Shown: piece after piece, positions 18,428 through 27,528 of the stretch
Position numbering within the stretch: the first letter of the stretch is position 1
Layout of the letters: every line of letters starts with the position of its first letter
From: an uncultured Flavobacteriaceae bacterium
GTDB taxonomy: Bacteria > Bacteroidota > Bacteroidia > Flavobacteriales > Flavobacteriaceae
Reading direction: 5' to 3'
NCBI GenBank assembly: GCA_947500385.1
Contig: CANMSA010000002.1
Location: 186,001-250,000 of the forward strand
DNA: 64,000 bases
Position numbers and translations under genes: made by a program
The notes under the pieces: model-generated
The model's input: the letters and a program-made list of their open reading frames with translations, nothing else
Database searches by the model: none
Told to the model about the DNA's origin: nothing

Positions 18428-18808
18428 TTAACCCAACGTTTGATGCAGGGCAATTCTATTTCCTTCACTGTCCTCGAATTCTGCTACATACCCCAAATCC
18501 CCATTGGATGTTTTGGGGTACAACGTTTGCCCTCCATTGTCGCCCGCCATTCGTAAGGTCCTGTCTATATCTTCCGTATTAAAATAAACGATGACACCTT
18601 CATTGGTTGGTTTGTAGATTTCTCCCTTTGCCAATGCTCCTGAAATTCCTTCATTTTCTGCTACTAAGGGAAATATTGCCATTTCGATACGGTCAATTAC
18701 AGTTCTTTCAAATACAAAGTTAAATACGTTAGTATAAAATTTAATGGCGCGGTCCATATTGGTCACTGGAATTTCAAAATAAACCACCGGATTGTATTTC
18801 TTCGCCAT
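18428..18808 (-). CDS. VOC (glyoxalase/bleomycin-resistance) superfamily protein
   Basis: A 126-residue single-domain protein of the paired beta-alpha-beta-beta-beta fold: it opens with VVYFEIPVTNMDRAIKFYTN, the hallmark start of VOC proteins, and ends with the second module (GYVAEFEDSEGNRIALHQ). Size and layout match small stand-alone VOC proteins, which bind a metal through His/Glu and act on diverse small molecules, or sequester antibiotics. The His that often sits in the first strand is absent (YFEIP), so metal binding is uncertain. It stands alone with more than 120 bp on each side. Substrate cannot be inferred. Confidence 0.88.
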   Translation of the reverse strand: MAKKYNPVVYFEIPVTNMDRAIKFYTNVFNFVFERTVIDRIEMAIFPLVAENEGISGALAKGEIYKPTNEGVIVYFNTEDIDRTLRMAGDNGGQTLYPKTSNGDLGYVAEFEDSEGNRIALHQTLG

Positions 18809-18936
18809 TTTTCTATAATCTAATCGGTTTGCTTCATTTTATAGCGAGCACAAAGTTGTGCTATAATTAAAAACAACAAAATGTTGAATGTTGTTCGATT
18901 TTTTTTGCCAATGATCGTAAAGTGTTGGTGGTCGCG

Positions 18937-19587
18937 TTATTTTTTACTCTCTAGATATTGGTTTATTTCTACTAGGCAGTCTCTATATTTTTGAACCCTG
19001 TTTTGGCTGGTACGATAGTAGGCGCCTAAAATATTATGGAACTTCTTGGCGGTATATATTTCCTCTTCCTGAATAGTACTGTTCAAAAGATCAAAGTTGT
19101 CCCGTAAGTAAGGATAGTAGTCGCTGTTGTAAAGATTCATCGATATCTCGTTAAAGGCCTCTACCCAAGCGTAGTACTCGTATAAGTTGACAATGCGTTG
19201 CTTTTCCTCATAGTTTTTGATAAAACGAATATCTCCCGTTTCTATTAGTGTTTGGTAGGCATTTTTTCGGATGTAAACGCCCCCAAGACTTAACAGTGTA
19301 AATGATAGTTGATTAATTTTTGAAAAGTCCTCTTTTGCTTCTATAAGCGTAAAGAGCGTATCCATCTTGGAAAGATTCAACTCATCGTACTTGATGGCAT
19401 CTTCGAACGCCTTTTTATTGTAATTGGTTTCTTTGATAATTTCGGCGGTATGAATATCGATGATAGAACGTTGTTCTTTTTCAGAAGAGCACTTGTTTAA
19501 TTGAAAAGCAATAAGAATGCCGATTAGTACAACACTAAATTCCAAAGCGTGGTTCAACCAATCAATTTTGCGTTTTTTTGATGTCAA
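18937..19587 (-). CDS. DUF6090-like single-pass membrane protein
   Basis: A 216-residue protein with a short positive N-terminus, one transmembrane segment (about residues 14-32, FSVVLIGILIAFQLNK) and a charged, largely helical domain containing LIETGDIRFI, a pattern common in Bacteroidota DUF6090 proteins. The function of this family is unknown. Only a TTG at 19587 fits the start: there is no in-frame ATG before the membrane segment. It sits alone in an AT-rich region. Family assignment is from memory of the motif, so moderate certainty. Confidence 0.72.
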   Translation of the reverse strand: MTSKKRKIDWLNHALEFSVVLIGILIAFQLNKCSSEKEQRSIIDIHTAEIIKETNYNKKAFEDAIKYDELNLSKMDTLFTLIEAKEDFSKINQLSFTLLSLGGVYIRKNAYQTLIETGDIRFIKNYEEKQRIVNLYEYYAWVEAFNEISMNLYNSDYYPYLRDNFDLLNSTIQEEEIYTAKKFHNILGAYYRTSQNRVQKYRDCLVEINQYLESKK

Positions 19588-19759
19588 AATCTTCTGTATT
19601 GTAACTTTTTAGGGGGTTTTTAGAACGTCGTTTTTTGTCTGACTACCTTTGTGATATGGTGTAAAGGACAACTTCATTTATAAAGATACATCAAAAGTCA
19701 CGAATGTACCCCTTTCTATTTGAGTGGTTCTTTTCTTCCATTGACAGTACCAATGAGGT

Positions 19760-20245
19760 TCAATTTTGTCCCCTCAGATTGAATACTCCGCCTACTTCCA
19801 CCATTCGAGTATCAAGAACAACGTTGATTAGGATGTTCCAGGAAGCATTGCTAATTTGAGTTCCCGATATAGCGCCTCGATTTACTTTTTCCATTATCGA
19901 GAATTCGGAATTACTGGTAAAAAAATAGCAGTTGATGTTCTCTAGTTCTTGGTTTGTAAATTCAAAAGAATCTAACATAGGGCCTATTTCAAAAATAAGG
20001 CGGGTTGAAGTTTCGTCATCTACAACCAATTCATCGGAAGATTTAGTGAAAACCCCGTACTCAAACACCAGGTTTTCCCCATTTTGAATAGTTGGGAACT
20101 GCATGTCATCGCCAGTTTCTACAATAATGGTTCTATTTTCAAAAAAGTCAAAAGATTCAACTACAATAGTTTCTGCCGTAGCAGCATCATTATTACAGCT
20201 GTTCAAGAGGAATAAAATTGACAAAAGGAAAACTATTTTTCTCAA
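19760..20245 (-). CDS. Hypothetical lipoprotein
   Basis: A 161-residue protein with a lipoprotein signal (FLLNSC lipobox, Cys17) and a mostly beta-stranded domain with no motif I recognise. The probable start is TTG at 20245, since no in-frame ATG precedes the signal peptide. The next gene upstream on the same strand (20298-20668) is a frameshifted lipoprotein of similar style, so this may be a small two-gene accessory cassette. No function can be proposed. Confidence 0.65.
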   Translation of the reverse strand: MRKIVFLLSILFLLNSCNNDAATAETIVVESFDFFENRTIIVETGDDMQFPTIQNGENLVFEYGVFTKSSDELVVDDETSTRLIFEIGPMLDSFEFTNQELENINCYFFTSNSEFSIMEKVNRGAISGTQISNASWNILINVVLDTRMVEVGGVFNLRGQN

Positions 20246-20297
20246 TACGTTTTTTTAGCTCGGCGAAACATTAGGCAAGGTTGCCCATGATATTTTT

Positions 20298-20668
20298 TCA
20301 GTAAGTAGGACGATCGAATTTCACAATAGTGGTATCCTTTTCCACCACATAGTCAACTCTTTGTTCAAGAGTACCTCCGTTCGTATAATATCCACTTTCG
20401 TTTAATTCTTTCTGTCCGTTCGCACGTGGAAATGTTAGTGTATAGGCCCCGTCAACTTTATTGCTCCGCATCGATAAGAATTCAGTAACGGTTTCATTTG
20501 GTTCGATTCGGCCGATTTTTATTTTTCCAGCTTTTCGGTAGTCGTAAATTCCACACTGGTTATCGCTTGGGTTGATTCATTTTTGATCTTCATTTCAATT
20601 CCTTTTTCTTCAAACATAAAACAAGCATTCAAAGTAAGGATTATCAATAGTACAGGCAGTTTATGCAT
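20298..20668 (-). pseudogene. Frameshifted small lipoprotein gene
   Basis: From the ATG at 20668 a lipoprotein signal is read (LTLNAC lipobox) and 49 codons follow before a TAA near 20522. The -1 frame picks up exactly there and continues as a plausible protein (IKIGRIEPNETVTEFL through VVEKDTTIVKFD) to the TGA at 20298. Adding one A in the A run of codons GAA AAG (about 20533-20537) joins both parts into one protein of about 123 residues. This is a real single-base deletion in a homopolymer, a sequencing error, or, least likely, programmed slippage. Confidence 0.7.
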
Positions 20669-20976
20669 GTTTCAGAAATGGTCGGGCCAAGGTTCGTGTC
20701 TGTAAGTCGTTCTAGACCCCGATGTTTGGATGCAAACGATTCTAAAGATAGTTTTTTTCACTTAATTTTTATTGGTCCCTGCTGTTTTATGGCAATCCTA
20801 AAAAATGTTGCCCTTTGTTGTACGTTCTATTTTGCTTCTCTTTTTTGGAGGCATAACGAATAGATATCCCGGATAATTACTTTCTACATACCGCACTTTT
20901 ATTCGGAAAGTATCTTTTTTATGGCAACGAAATAAATGGTAAAACCTTTGTAGTGACGTACGAGGTGTGTCGAGGC
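20669..20976. other. Non-coding stretch
   Basis: No supported gene. A 66-codon plus-strand frame here has no recognisable features and poor coding character. Confidence 0.45.
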
Positions 20977-21648
20977 CTATACCAGCTTAAATTCTTGTGC
21001 CTTTCTAGAAAGATCCATCAGGTTTTTGACCTCCATCTTACGCATCAAATTAAAGCGATGGGTTTCAATAGTGCGTTTGCTGTTGGCCAGTTTTTCCGAG
21101 ATTTGCTTATTGGTAAGCCCTGAAAGCACCAATTCTAGCACCTGCAGTTCTTTGTTGGTTAGATCGAACGGGTGCGCCCCAATCGATTTCTGTTTACCGT
21201 CTACTTGTACTTCTTTGGTGGGGTTCAGCAAATTGTTGACCAAAACGTTCGAAATATCCCCGCTGAAATACTTGCCGCCTTGTATAACGGTATGTATGGC
21301 CTTTAAAAATTCGGTTTTATCGGTGTCCTTTAAAAGATATCCATTGGCCCCAGCACTGACCGATTTTAAGATATATTCTTCCGAGTCATGCATCGAAAGA
21401 ATGATGGTTTTGACCGCGGTTCCCGCACTATTTAAGGCTTGTACGGCATCAATACCGTTCATTTCGGGCATCCGGATATCGATGATAAGCAAATCAGGTT
21501 TTTTTTCATGAACCAAGGCAATGGCTTCCTTGCCGTTGGCGGCTTCCCCAATCACTTCAAGGTCGCCTTCCGTCTCTAAAAGTGCCCGAATGCCATCCCG
21601 TACTAAGGAATGATCGTCTGCTAATACAATAGTGGTTATTTGGTTCAA
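20977..21648 (-). CDS. NarL/LuxR family response regulator, orphan, probable nitrate-signalling partner
   Basis: A 223-residue regulator: receiver domain (residues 1-125) with VLADDH, phospho-acceptor Asp57 in IIDIRMPEMNG and Lys in LLKDTD; C-terminal LuxR-type helix-turn-helix (about 150-215) with LTNKELQVLELVLSGLTNKQ and SKRTIETHR. Start is TTG at 21648; no in-frame ATG exists upstream before a stop. No kinase is adjacent. The HisKA_3 kinase at 42838-44679 is the only NarX-type kinase in the window and lacks a neighbouring regulator, so the two probably pair. A copy of the nitrate-cluster palindrome lies only 4 bp before the start codon, tying this gene to the same regulon. Confidence 0.9.
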   Translation of the reverse strand: MNQITTIVLADDHSLVRDGIRALLETEGDLEVIGEAANGKEAIALVHEKKPDLLIIDIRMPEMNGIDAVQALNSAGTAVKTIILSMHDSEEYILKSVSAGANGYLLKDTDKTEFLKAIHTVIQGGKYFSGDISNVLVNNLLNPTKEVQVDGKQKSIGAHPFDLTNKELQVLELVLSGLTNKQISEKLANSKRTIETHRFNLMRKMEVKNLMDLSRKAQEFKLV

Positions 21649-21652
21649 AATA

Positions 21653-21668
21653 TGCGTAGTTATACGTA
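21653..21668. promoter_or_regulatory. Operator-like palindrome at the response regulator start
   Basis: TGCGTAGTTATACGTA, that is GCGTA-N4-TACGT with one mismatch to the palindrome found before the nitrate genes. It lies 4 bp from the TTG start, so bound protein would more easily block than activate, unless the transcript is nearly leaderless. Confidence 0.45.
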
Positions 21669-21983
21669 CAAATATAAACTTCTGAACAGGAAGTACAAAG
21701 TGAAATAAGGGAGTTTCCTATGGGTCGCTACATACCTGTTTTTTAAGGTATCCATGACAAAGGCACTCTTCTTGATACTTTGTTCAGAATACATGTTGGT
21801 TTTATGGCGTATGTTTCAATAATGGGAGCGTCTTTTACCTGAACTCCAAAAAAACCAGCCGACAATACTTAAAAGTAAATAGTGTTGAATTATGAGGTAT
21901 ATTGCTTTTTATTGGTAACAACTTATCTATTTTTAGCATCTCTTATAAAAAGGGAATACCATATTTAAGTTTAAAGATTTTCA
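21669..21983. other. Divergent intergenic region
   Basis: It lies between the response regulator and the AraC-type gene and must hold both promoters. I see no further repeat or hairpin of note. Confidence 0.4.
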
Positions 21984-23117
21984 ATGACCCTATTTGTTGA
22001 CTTTGTCTTAGTTGGTGGGATTTTCGTAACACTGCTTATTCTGTTTCTTTTATTCAAAGCAAAAAAGAAGAAACTCCCTCAAAAACTTCTTATTCTTTTT
22101 TTTGGGATATTGGTTTCTTTTTTACTTAACAGCTATGCGGACATTCATGATATTTCCGCACTGTATGTACTTACCTTTCTTACCAGCGATTGTATTGAAA
22201 TCTTTTTAGGCCCCATTATTTTGCTGTACTTGAAATCATTGTTCGAGGAGCATCGGACACTAATCAAAAAGAACTGGTTTCATTTTATACCTGTTCTTTT
22301 GTACGCGGGTTTTATATCCATTCCGTTTATCGTCTCGATTTTTATTGATAGGTATTGGTTTGACTATCTAAGAGTCTTAAATGAGAATAGTGAAATAGCT
22401 GTTTGTGTGCTGATGTTTTATTTGATTTGCTATTTGTTGCTGTCTTTAAAGTTGTTTCGTAAATATCGAAGAGCGATGTTGGGAAATTTTTCTACCATTG
22501 AAGAAGGTGATGTCAAATGGGTGAAAAGAATGCTTCTGGGTACCTTGCTAGTTTCTTGTATCGATCAATTGGTAAGCTTTTACGAATTGTTTTACCAAGC
22601 GCTGGAATGGGATACCCAATACATAACGTTGGTGTCGGTAATTGTGTTAATTTGGTACTTAGGATATTACGGAATCAATCAGTCCAAAGTTCTTTTGCCA
22701 GATTTTTTAATTCAGACTACACCTTTAACGGTTAAGTCAAAGGGAAAAATAGACCCCCTTTCCAATTACACCCAACCTGAAATCGAAGAACTGAAAACAA
22801 GATTGGAACACGTGCTGCTTGCGAAGAAACCGTATTTAGATGAACAGCTGACCCTAGGTAAATTGGCAGACCTGGTCGATACTACCGATAAGAAGCTGTC
22901 GGCGCTGCTGAATCAACGAATGAATACTACATTTTATGACCTCATTAATAAATATAGGGTTCGTGAAGTAAAGGCAAAATTAGCGTCAAATGACGCAGAG
23001 AACCTTACGTTGTTGGGGATTGCCTTTGAAAGTGGTTTTAAATCAAAGACCAGTTTTAATCGGATATTCAAACGTGAAACCGGTCTTTCCCCTTCCGAGT
23101 ATAAAAAAAACCACTGA
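21984..23117 (+). CDS. AraC-family transcriptional regulator with membrane-spanning N-terminus
   Basis: A 377-residue protein: about seven hydrophobic segments in residues 1-245 and a cytoplasmic AraC-type DNA-binding domain in the last 100 residues (LGKLADLVDTTDKKLSALLN as first helix-turn-helix, GIAFESGFKSKTSFNRIFKRETGLSPSEY as the typical second half, quoted here beyond the core FKSKTSFNRIFK). Such membrane AraC regulators are common in flavobacteria and link a membrane signal directly to transcription. The carboxypeptidase-like gene 91 bp downstream, on the same strand, may be a target or co-transcribed. The signal is unknown. Confidence 0.88.
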   Translation: MTLFVDFVLVGGIFVTLLILFLLFKAKKKKLPQKLLILFFGILVSFLLNSYADIHDISALYVLTFLTSDCIEIFLGPIILLYLKSLFEEHRTLIKKNWFHFIPVLLYAGFISIPFIVSIFIDRYWFDYLRVLNENSEIAVCVLMFYLICYLLLSLKLFRKYRRAMLGNFSTIEEGDVKWVKRMLLGTLLVSCIDQLVSFYELFYQALEWDTQYITLVSVIVLIWYLGYYGINQSKVLLPDFLIQTTPLTVKSKGKIDPLSNYTQPEIEELKTRLEHVLLAKKPYLDEQLTLGKLADLVDTTDKKLSALLNQRMNTTFYDLINKYRVREVKAKLASNDAENLTLLGIAFESGFKSKTSFNRIFKRETGLSPSEYKKNH

Positions 23118-23208
23118 TTTTTTTAATAAACTGCGTTCCACTGCATCCAAAGGAGCGTTTGGTCTTCACAAAATCCGGTGATTTGCACGGAGTTTATTCA
23201 ATCAATTA

Positions 23209-24024
23209 ATGAAGGCACTAGTTGTTTTGCTGGGCCTAACAGTCTTAGGACTAAAGGGTCAAACATCCATTTCCGGAACCATAAAGACGGCCGTATCGAA
23301 AGAAGCTTTGGCCTATGTCAACATCGGAATATTGGGAGCGGGCGTTGGCACCGTTTCAAATGAAAATGGGTCGTTTCGTATGGATATCAGAAAAAAGTAC
23401 TATCAAGATTCCTTAAAGATCTCTATGATCGGTTTTAGGAGTAAGACTTTTCTAGTCCAAGATTTTATACAGCTATTGGAGAAAGAAAAGGTTGTTTACT
23501 TAAGCGAAAAAGTGTTGGAATTGGAAGAGGTGGTGCTGGTGAACAGAAAATTAAAAAATCGTACACTAGGCAATAGAACTACCTCCAAAATTCTTAGCGA
23601 CGGTTTTGATTCTGACCAATTGGGTAACGAAGCCGGCTTGGTGATCCGTATTAAAAAGAGCCCCACCTATGTTCAAAGTTTTCATGCGTCTGTTGCCAAA
23701 AATGAGCACAAAGAATTAAAATTCCGGCTCAATTTTTACAACTTAAAAAACGGTCTTCCTTATCAGAACATCCTGAAGGAGAATATTATCGTAACCAGTA
23801 CCCTTGCAAGTGGAATACTATCCGTAGATCTCAGAAGGTACGACATTGTTATGGAAGAGGATTTCTTTGTTTCGTTGGAGTGGATTGAGGATTTTGGAGC
23901 CGGTGACCTTCGATTTTCCATCGGGTTTTTAGGAAGTCCTGTAATCTATAGAGAGGCAAGCCAGGGGCGTTGGACAGTAATAAATGGTGTGGGACCGGGT
24001 TTTAGGGTAAAAGTGAAACAATAA
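23209..24024 (+). CDS. Exported carboxypeptidase-like regulatory domain protein
   Basis: A 271-residue protein with signal peptide (residues 1-18, LGLKGQ) and an N-terminal CarboxypepD_reg-like beta-sandwich (about 20-110: ISGTIKTA, LAYVNIGILG, GTVSNENGSFRMDI). The remaining 150 residues are beta-rich and not recognised. Proteins with this opening in Bacteroidota are usually periplasmic or outer-membrane associated. It lies between the AraC regulator (91 bp) and a small lipoprotein (32 bp), possibly one unit. Confidence 0.75.
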   Translation: MKALVVLLGLTVLGLKGQTSISGTIKTAVSKEALAYVNIGILGAGVGTVSNENGSFRMDIRKKYYQDSLKISMIGFRSKTFLVQDFIQLLEKEKVVYLSEKVLELEEVVLVNRKLKNRTLGNRTTSKILSDGFDSDQLGNEAGLVIRIKKSPTYVQSFHASVAKNEHKELKFRLNFYNLKNGLPYQNILKENIIVTSTLASGILSVDLRRYDIVMEEDFFVSLEWIEDFGAGDLRFSIGFLGSPVIYREASQGRWTVINGVGPGFRVKVKQ

Positions 24025-24056
24025 AAAAATAATAAACAATCAAAAAAGTAAAAATC

Positions 24057-24449
24057 ATGAAAATAGTTAAAATTTGGTGGCTGGCAAGTATCCTGTTTTT
24101 TTTGAACGCGTGTTCATTGACAGTTGATATTGATGACGAAGATGAACAGGGCAAAATAACTGCAAATGCTATCGGAAGCAATTCGGACGGCACCCTTTCG
24201 CTTGGAGGTAATTTAGATGTGGAAATAAGCGTATTCGATAGAGATGGTATTGCTTCCATACAAATTGAAATTCCTGCATTGAACATCGATGTTCTTATCA
24301 ATTCCGATACAAGCGTTTCGAGTCAAAAGGTATATCAATCATTTACCATAAATGAAATTGATTCCAATGTATCAAAAATCATCTATGTTACCTTGACTGA
24401 CAACGATAATAATAGCTACACCAAAACCATTGCGTTTGCCGTAAAATAA
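24057..24449 (+). CDS. Small lipoprotein, hypothetical
   Basis: A 130-residue protein with lipoprotein signal (FFLNAC lipobox) followed by an acidic linker (DIDDEDE) and a beta-sandwich-like domain (LGGNLDVEISVFDRDGIASI; YVTLTDNDNNSYTKTIAF) resembling extracellular Ig-like or DUF4625-type domains. It is 32 bp after the carboxypeptidase-like gene and may act with it at the cell envelope. No function is assignable. Confidence 0.7.
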   Translation: MKIVKIWWLASILFFLNACSLTVDIDDEDEQGKITANAIGSNSDGTLSLGGNLDVEISVFDRDGIASIQIEIPALNIDVLINSDTSVSSQKVYQSFTINEIDSNVSKIIYVTLTDNDNNSYTKTIAFAVK

Positions 24450-24612
24450 TGCCATAGCACTATAGTAAAAGGGAGCCACTGACACTGTTTTAATGCTTGT
24501 GCACTGGTTTCGCATATGCTTTTTTGTTATCGGTGCCATCGTCGGGGAAGACCCTCTTGAACCATAACGGTTCCCAACAATAATTTCAATGACTTTTAAA
24601 CTAAACTTGGGT

Positions 24613-26136
24613 ATGAATAGATGCTTGATTCCTATAATATTGACTTTTTTGACTCACATGCCCAGCTTTTCGCAAGATGAGTTCCAATTAGCGATTGGTA
24701 AAAAAGTTATCAAAACCATCGCGTTAAACGACAAGCACGATTACTCTATTGAACTTGAGAAAGGGGAATTTGCGTTACTGAATGTGGCACAACGGAAAAT
24801 GGATGTGAAAATAGGTACGTACGACCCAGAGGGTACTGAAATAGAGGAGTTCGATTCATTAAATGGCAGTGTAGGAGATGAATTGGTATTAATAGATGCC
24901 AAGAGGGATGGAAAATATCGTCTTGCGATTACCCCCTTGGGAGAACGGAAAAAGAATAAGAAGGGGGCCTATGAAATTCAACTTATCGCCGTTAATCGGG
25001 ACATTCGCGAACACTTAAATCAGGTATTGCAGACCTTGAAAGATCGGAGCACCTTGCCCGGTTTCGCGGTGGGGATCGTTGGCACGGATACCCTACTCTA
25101 TACGAATGCCAAAGGCTATGCTCGCGTGGAAAACAAAACACCCTACACGCCTGAAACGGTTCAAAACATCGCGTCGATCTCAAAGACCTTCATTGGCATT
25201 TCATTGATGATGTTGGTCGAGGAGGGAAAGCTCACCCTGGATTCGGCAATCAACGATGTATTGCCTTTTGAGGTCACGAATCCGTACTTTCCGGAAAAAA
25301 AGATTACCATACGCCATTTGGCGACGCATACAAGCACGATCAACGATTTCCCCATTTATTATACCAAAGCTGGCACTTTAAAAGGAAGCCTTCCTGTAGA
25401 AAAAACCAAGTATTCAAAAGAAATTCAAAAACTAATAAAATTGGCAGGTGAAAATGAAGACATGACCATGGCCGCATTCCTCACCAGTATGTTGACCAGA
25501 GAAGGCAAATGGTATAAGAAAAAGAACTTTTTAAAACGCGCCCCCGGCGAGGAGTGGTTATACTCAAATGTAGGCGCAACATTGGCGGCCTATATCGTTG
25601 AGTTGGTAAGCGGTACACCGTATAACACTTTTGTGGAGAGACGTATTCTAGCGCCGTTACAGCTGAAAAGTGCCGGCTGGGGATCAGATACCATCAGTAT
25701 GCAAAAACAAGCCACTGGCTATGCAACCGGTAATTTGCCGTTACCACAATACAACCTAATTACCTACCCCGATAGCGGTATCTATTTGAATTCGAAAGAC
25801 CTCGGAAGGTACTTAATGGTATTGATGAAAGGGTATGAAGGTGAAAATGGGATTATTTCCGCAGCCTCGTTCCAAGAAATAATGAAAGTACAATATGAAG
25901 AAAAGCAAGGCAACCATAAAGGCACGAAGAACGGTCTTTTTTGGTGGCAAAATGATGATGGCTTTATGGGGCACAATGGCGGTGATACGGGGGTAATCGC
26001 AATCATGAAGTTCAACCCGACTACACGGCTGGGAATCACTTTTGTAAGTAACATGGATCCTACGGAAACAGACGAGTCGTTCATACCCTTTAAAAAGGTA
26101 TTGTTTGCCCTCAAACGGTACGCGGGTCTATTATAA
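24613..26136 (+). CDS. Exported beta-lactamase-family serine hydrolase
   Basis: I prefer the ATG at 24613 because it opens the signal peptide (LIPIILTFLTHMPSFSQ); an ATG at 24589 adds eight residues. The 507-residue protein has a small N-terminal beta domain (about 20-130) and a class C beta-lactamase/DD-peptidase-like domain with the catalytic SISK tetrad (S-x-x-K), the tyrosine motif YSN and the third motif HNGGDTG. Such exported hydrolases act on D-amino-acid peptides or esters; real beta-lactam resistance is unlikely to be the main role. It stands alone, converging on the porin gene. Confidence 0.85.
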   Translation: MNRCLIPIILTFLTHMPSFSQDEFQLAIGKKVIKTIALNDKHDYSIELEKGEFALLNVAQRKMDVKIGTYDPEGTEIEEFDSLNGSVGDELVLIDAKRDGKYRLAITPLGERKKNKKGAYEIQLIAVNRDIREHLNQVLQTLKDRSTLPGFAVGIVGTDTLLYTNAKGYARVENKTPYTPETVQNIASISKTFIGISLMMLVEEGKLTLDSAINDVLPFEVTNPYFPEKKITIRHLATHTSTINDFPIYYTKAGTLKGSLPVEKTKYSKEIQKLIKLAGENEDMTMAAFLTSMLTREGKWYKKKNFLKRAPGEEWLYSNVGATLAAYIVELVSGTPYNTFVERRILAPLQLKSAGWGSDTISMQKQATGYATGNLPLPQYNLITYPDSGIYLNSKDLGRYLMVLMKGYEGENGIISAASFQEIMKVQYEEKQGNHKGTKNGLFWWQNDDGFMGHNGGDTGVIAIMKFNPTTRLGITFVSNMDPTETDESFIPFKKVLFALKRYAGLL

Positions 26137-26197
26137 AAGAGCTACCACAACCAAAAAACGGTCATGATAGCCCTCATCGAAGCTTCGTTGAATTTCT

Positions 26198-27490
26198 TTA
26201 CTCTTTTGCGGTATTTAAAAACTTTGGCTTGATCACCAACATGGCCCAAGCCCAGTTTTGACTGCTTGCCGCATCTGCTTCCGAAACACCTTTTAGTTCG
26301 TACATACCATCGCTGGCAAACAATTGGGAGTAACCAATCTTAAGTCCATATCCCTTGAATGATTTGGAAAACACCAAGTCAATTTCAGTACCAAGTGACT
26401 TCTCCCCGCTAGGCAGTTCTTGTTCACCGCTAAAGTTCAATACTTTGACGAGCAGGCTCGATTTTTCGCCCAGTTTAAAATTGGCGCTTGCGTGTATATC
26501 GAACAAGCCTATAGAGTTCGCATGGTTGCCCACGTAGAAATAGTCCATGAATCCGTTAAACTTATGATTGGTACCATAAAGAGGGAAGAAAGCCTCCGTT
26601 TTATCGGTCGTATCGGCCTTGTTCCCGCTAATCAGTTCGGTACCGATGCCCAGGCCGATTTTATCGGTAGCTTTGAAAGAAAGTTCCAGACCAAGTAGGT
26701 AGGCACTGCTCACTTCCACGCTGTTTTGACGCTCCCCTGTTTGTAAAAATGCGTTCAAACTTGCTCCAAAGCCTCCTTTTTTATAGTTGAGGTGTGTTCC
26801 CACGGTTTGTAAGTTGCTAACACCATCTGCCACGCGGGCATCTGCTTCTCCCGTGAAGTTTTGAAACCCATTGTTTAACAGCAACAAACTTCCGGAAAAG
26901 CTGTTCCATTTTTGCTTTAAATAAAGGTATTGCATGGTTTTGTATGTAAAGAAACCAGCAGTATTGAAAGCGGTTCCCACGGATTGAAAGCCAGTAGGAT
27001 TGTCGAAATCCTGACTAAAGGCGAGGCCAACATCCATCATGAATTTTTCGTTGGCATATCTCAGCAAACCGGCATCGTGGTTACGACCTTGCTGAGCCCA
27101 ATCCAAACCTCCAAAAATACGTTGATCGTCATATGAAATAACCTGCCTCCCCAGTTTGGTAGACCAGCCTTTACCGAGATTCAATTTGGCCCATGCCTCA
27201 AAAACGGCGAAAGAATTGTTTTCATCATCAGGGCGTACTTGCCTGTTTTCTCCCCAGACCAATACGTCTTGTAAACTCACATAAAACTCATAAGAATCGA
27301 ATTTGTAACCCGTATTCAAGCGCATTCGGGTAGAAATGGCATATCCGGCGTCGGCGGCATCGGGAATGATACTTCCGAAACCGTGGCGGTATTCGGTTCT
27401 TGGTCTAAACTGCCCATCTAAGGTAAATTGGGATTGGGCAAATTGTATTCCTGCCATTAGCAGGGTAAATAGTATGTATTGCTTTTTCAT
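26198..27490 (-). CDS. Alginate-export-like outer-membrane porin, probable nitrate/nitrite channel
   Basis: A 430-residue protein with signal peptide (AGIQFAQSQF) and a beta barrel of alternating aromatic strands, resembling alginate_exp (AlgE-type) porins: GQFRPRTEYRHG, RMRLNTGYKF, LGRQVISYDDQR. It is the last gene of the nrtABCD-like set, 38 bp after the second ATPase gene and on the same strand. There are no alginate genes nearby, so the most economical reading is an outer-membrane pore feeding nitrate or nitrite to the periplasmic binding lipoprotein. The family is known; this substrate is inferred from the operon. Confidence 0.8.
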   Translation of the reverse strand: MKKQYILFTLLMAGIQFAQSQFTLDGQFRPRTEYRHGFGSIIPDAADAGYAISTRMRLNTGYKFDSYEFYVSLQDVLVWGENRQVRPDDENNSFAVFEAWAKLNLGKGWSTKLGRQVISYDDQRIFGGLDWAQQGRNHDAGLLRYANEKFMMDVGLAFSQDFDNPTGFQSVGTAFNTAGFFTYKTMQYLYLKQKWNSFSGSLLLLNNGFQNFTGEADARVADGVSNLQTVGTHLNYKKGGFGASLNAFLQTGERQNSVEVSSAYLLGLELSFKATDKIGLGIGTELISGNKADTTDKTEAFFPLYGTNHKFNGFMDYFYVGNHANSIGLFDIHASANFKLGEKSSLLVKVLNFSGEQELPSGEKSLGTEIDLVFSKSFKGYGLKIGYSQLFASDGMYELKGVSEADAASSQNWAWAMLVIKPKFLNTAKE

Positions 27491-27528
27491 CGTTTGTTTT
27501 AATTTAAGAGTTAGGATTTAGTAAATGC

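Noticed and set aside
18397-18582. Plus-strand frame antisense to the VOC gene
   Set aside because: It is a shadow of the minus-strand gene with no motif or plausible start.
20520-20540. Programmed -1 frameshift in the small lipoprotein
   Set aside because: The run lacks a canonical X-XXY-YYZ slippery heptamer and no downstream structure was seen; mutation or read error is simpler.
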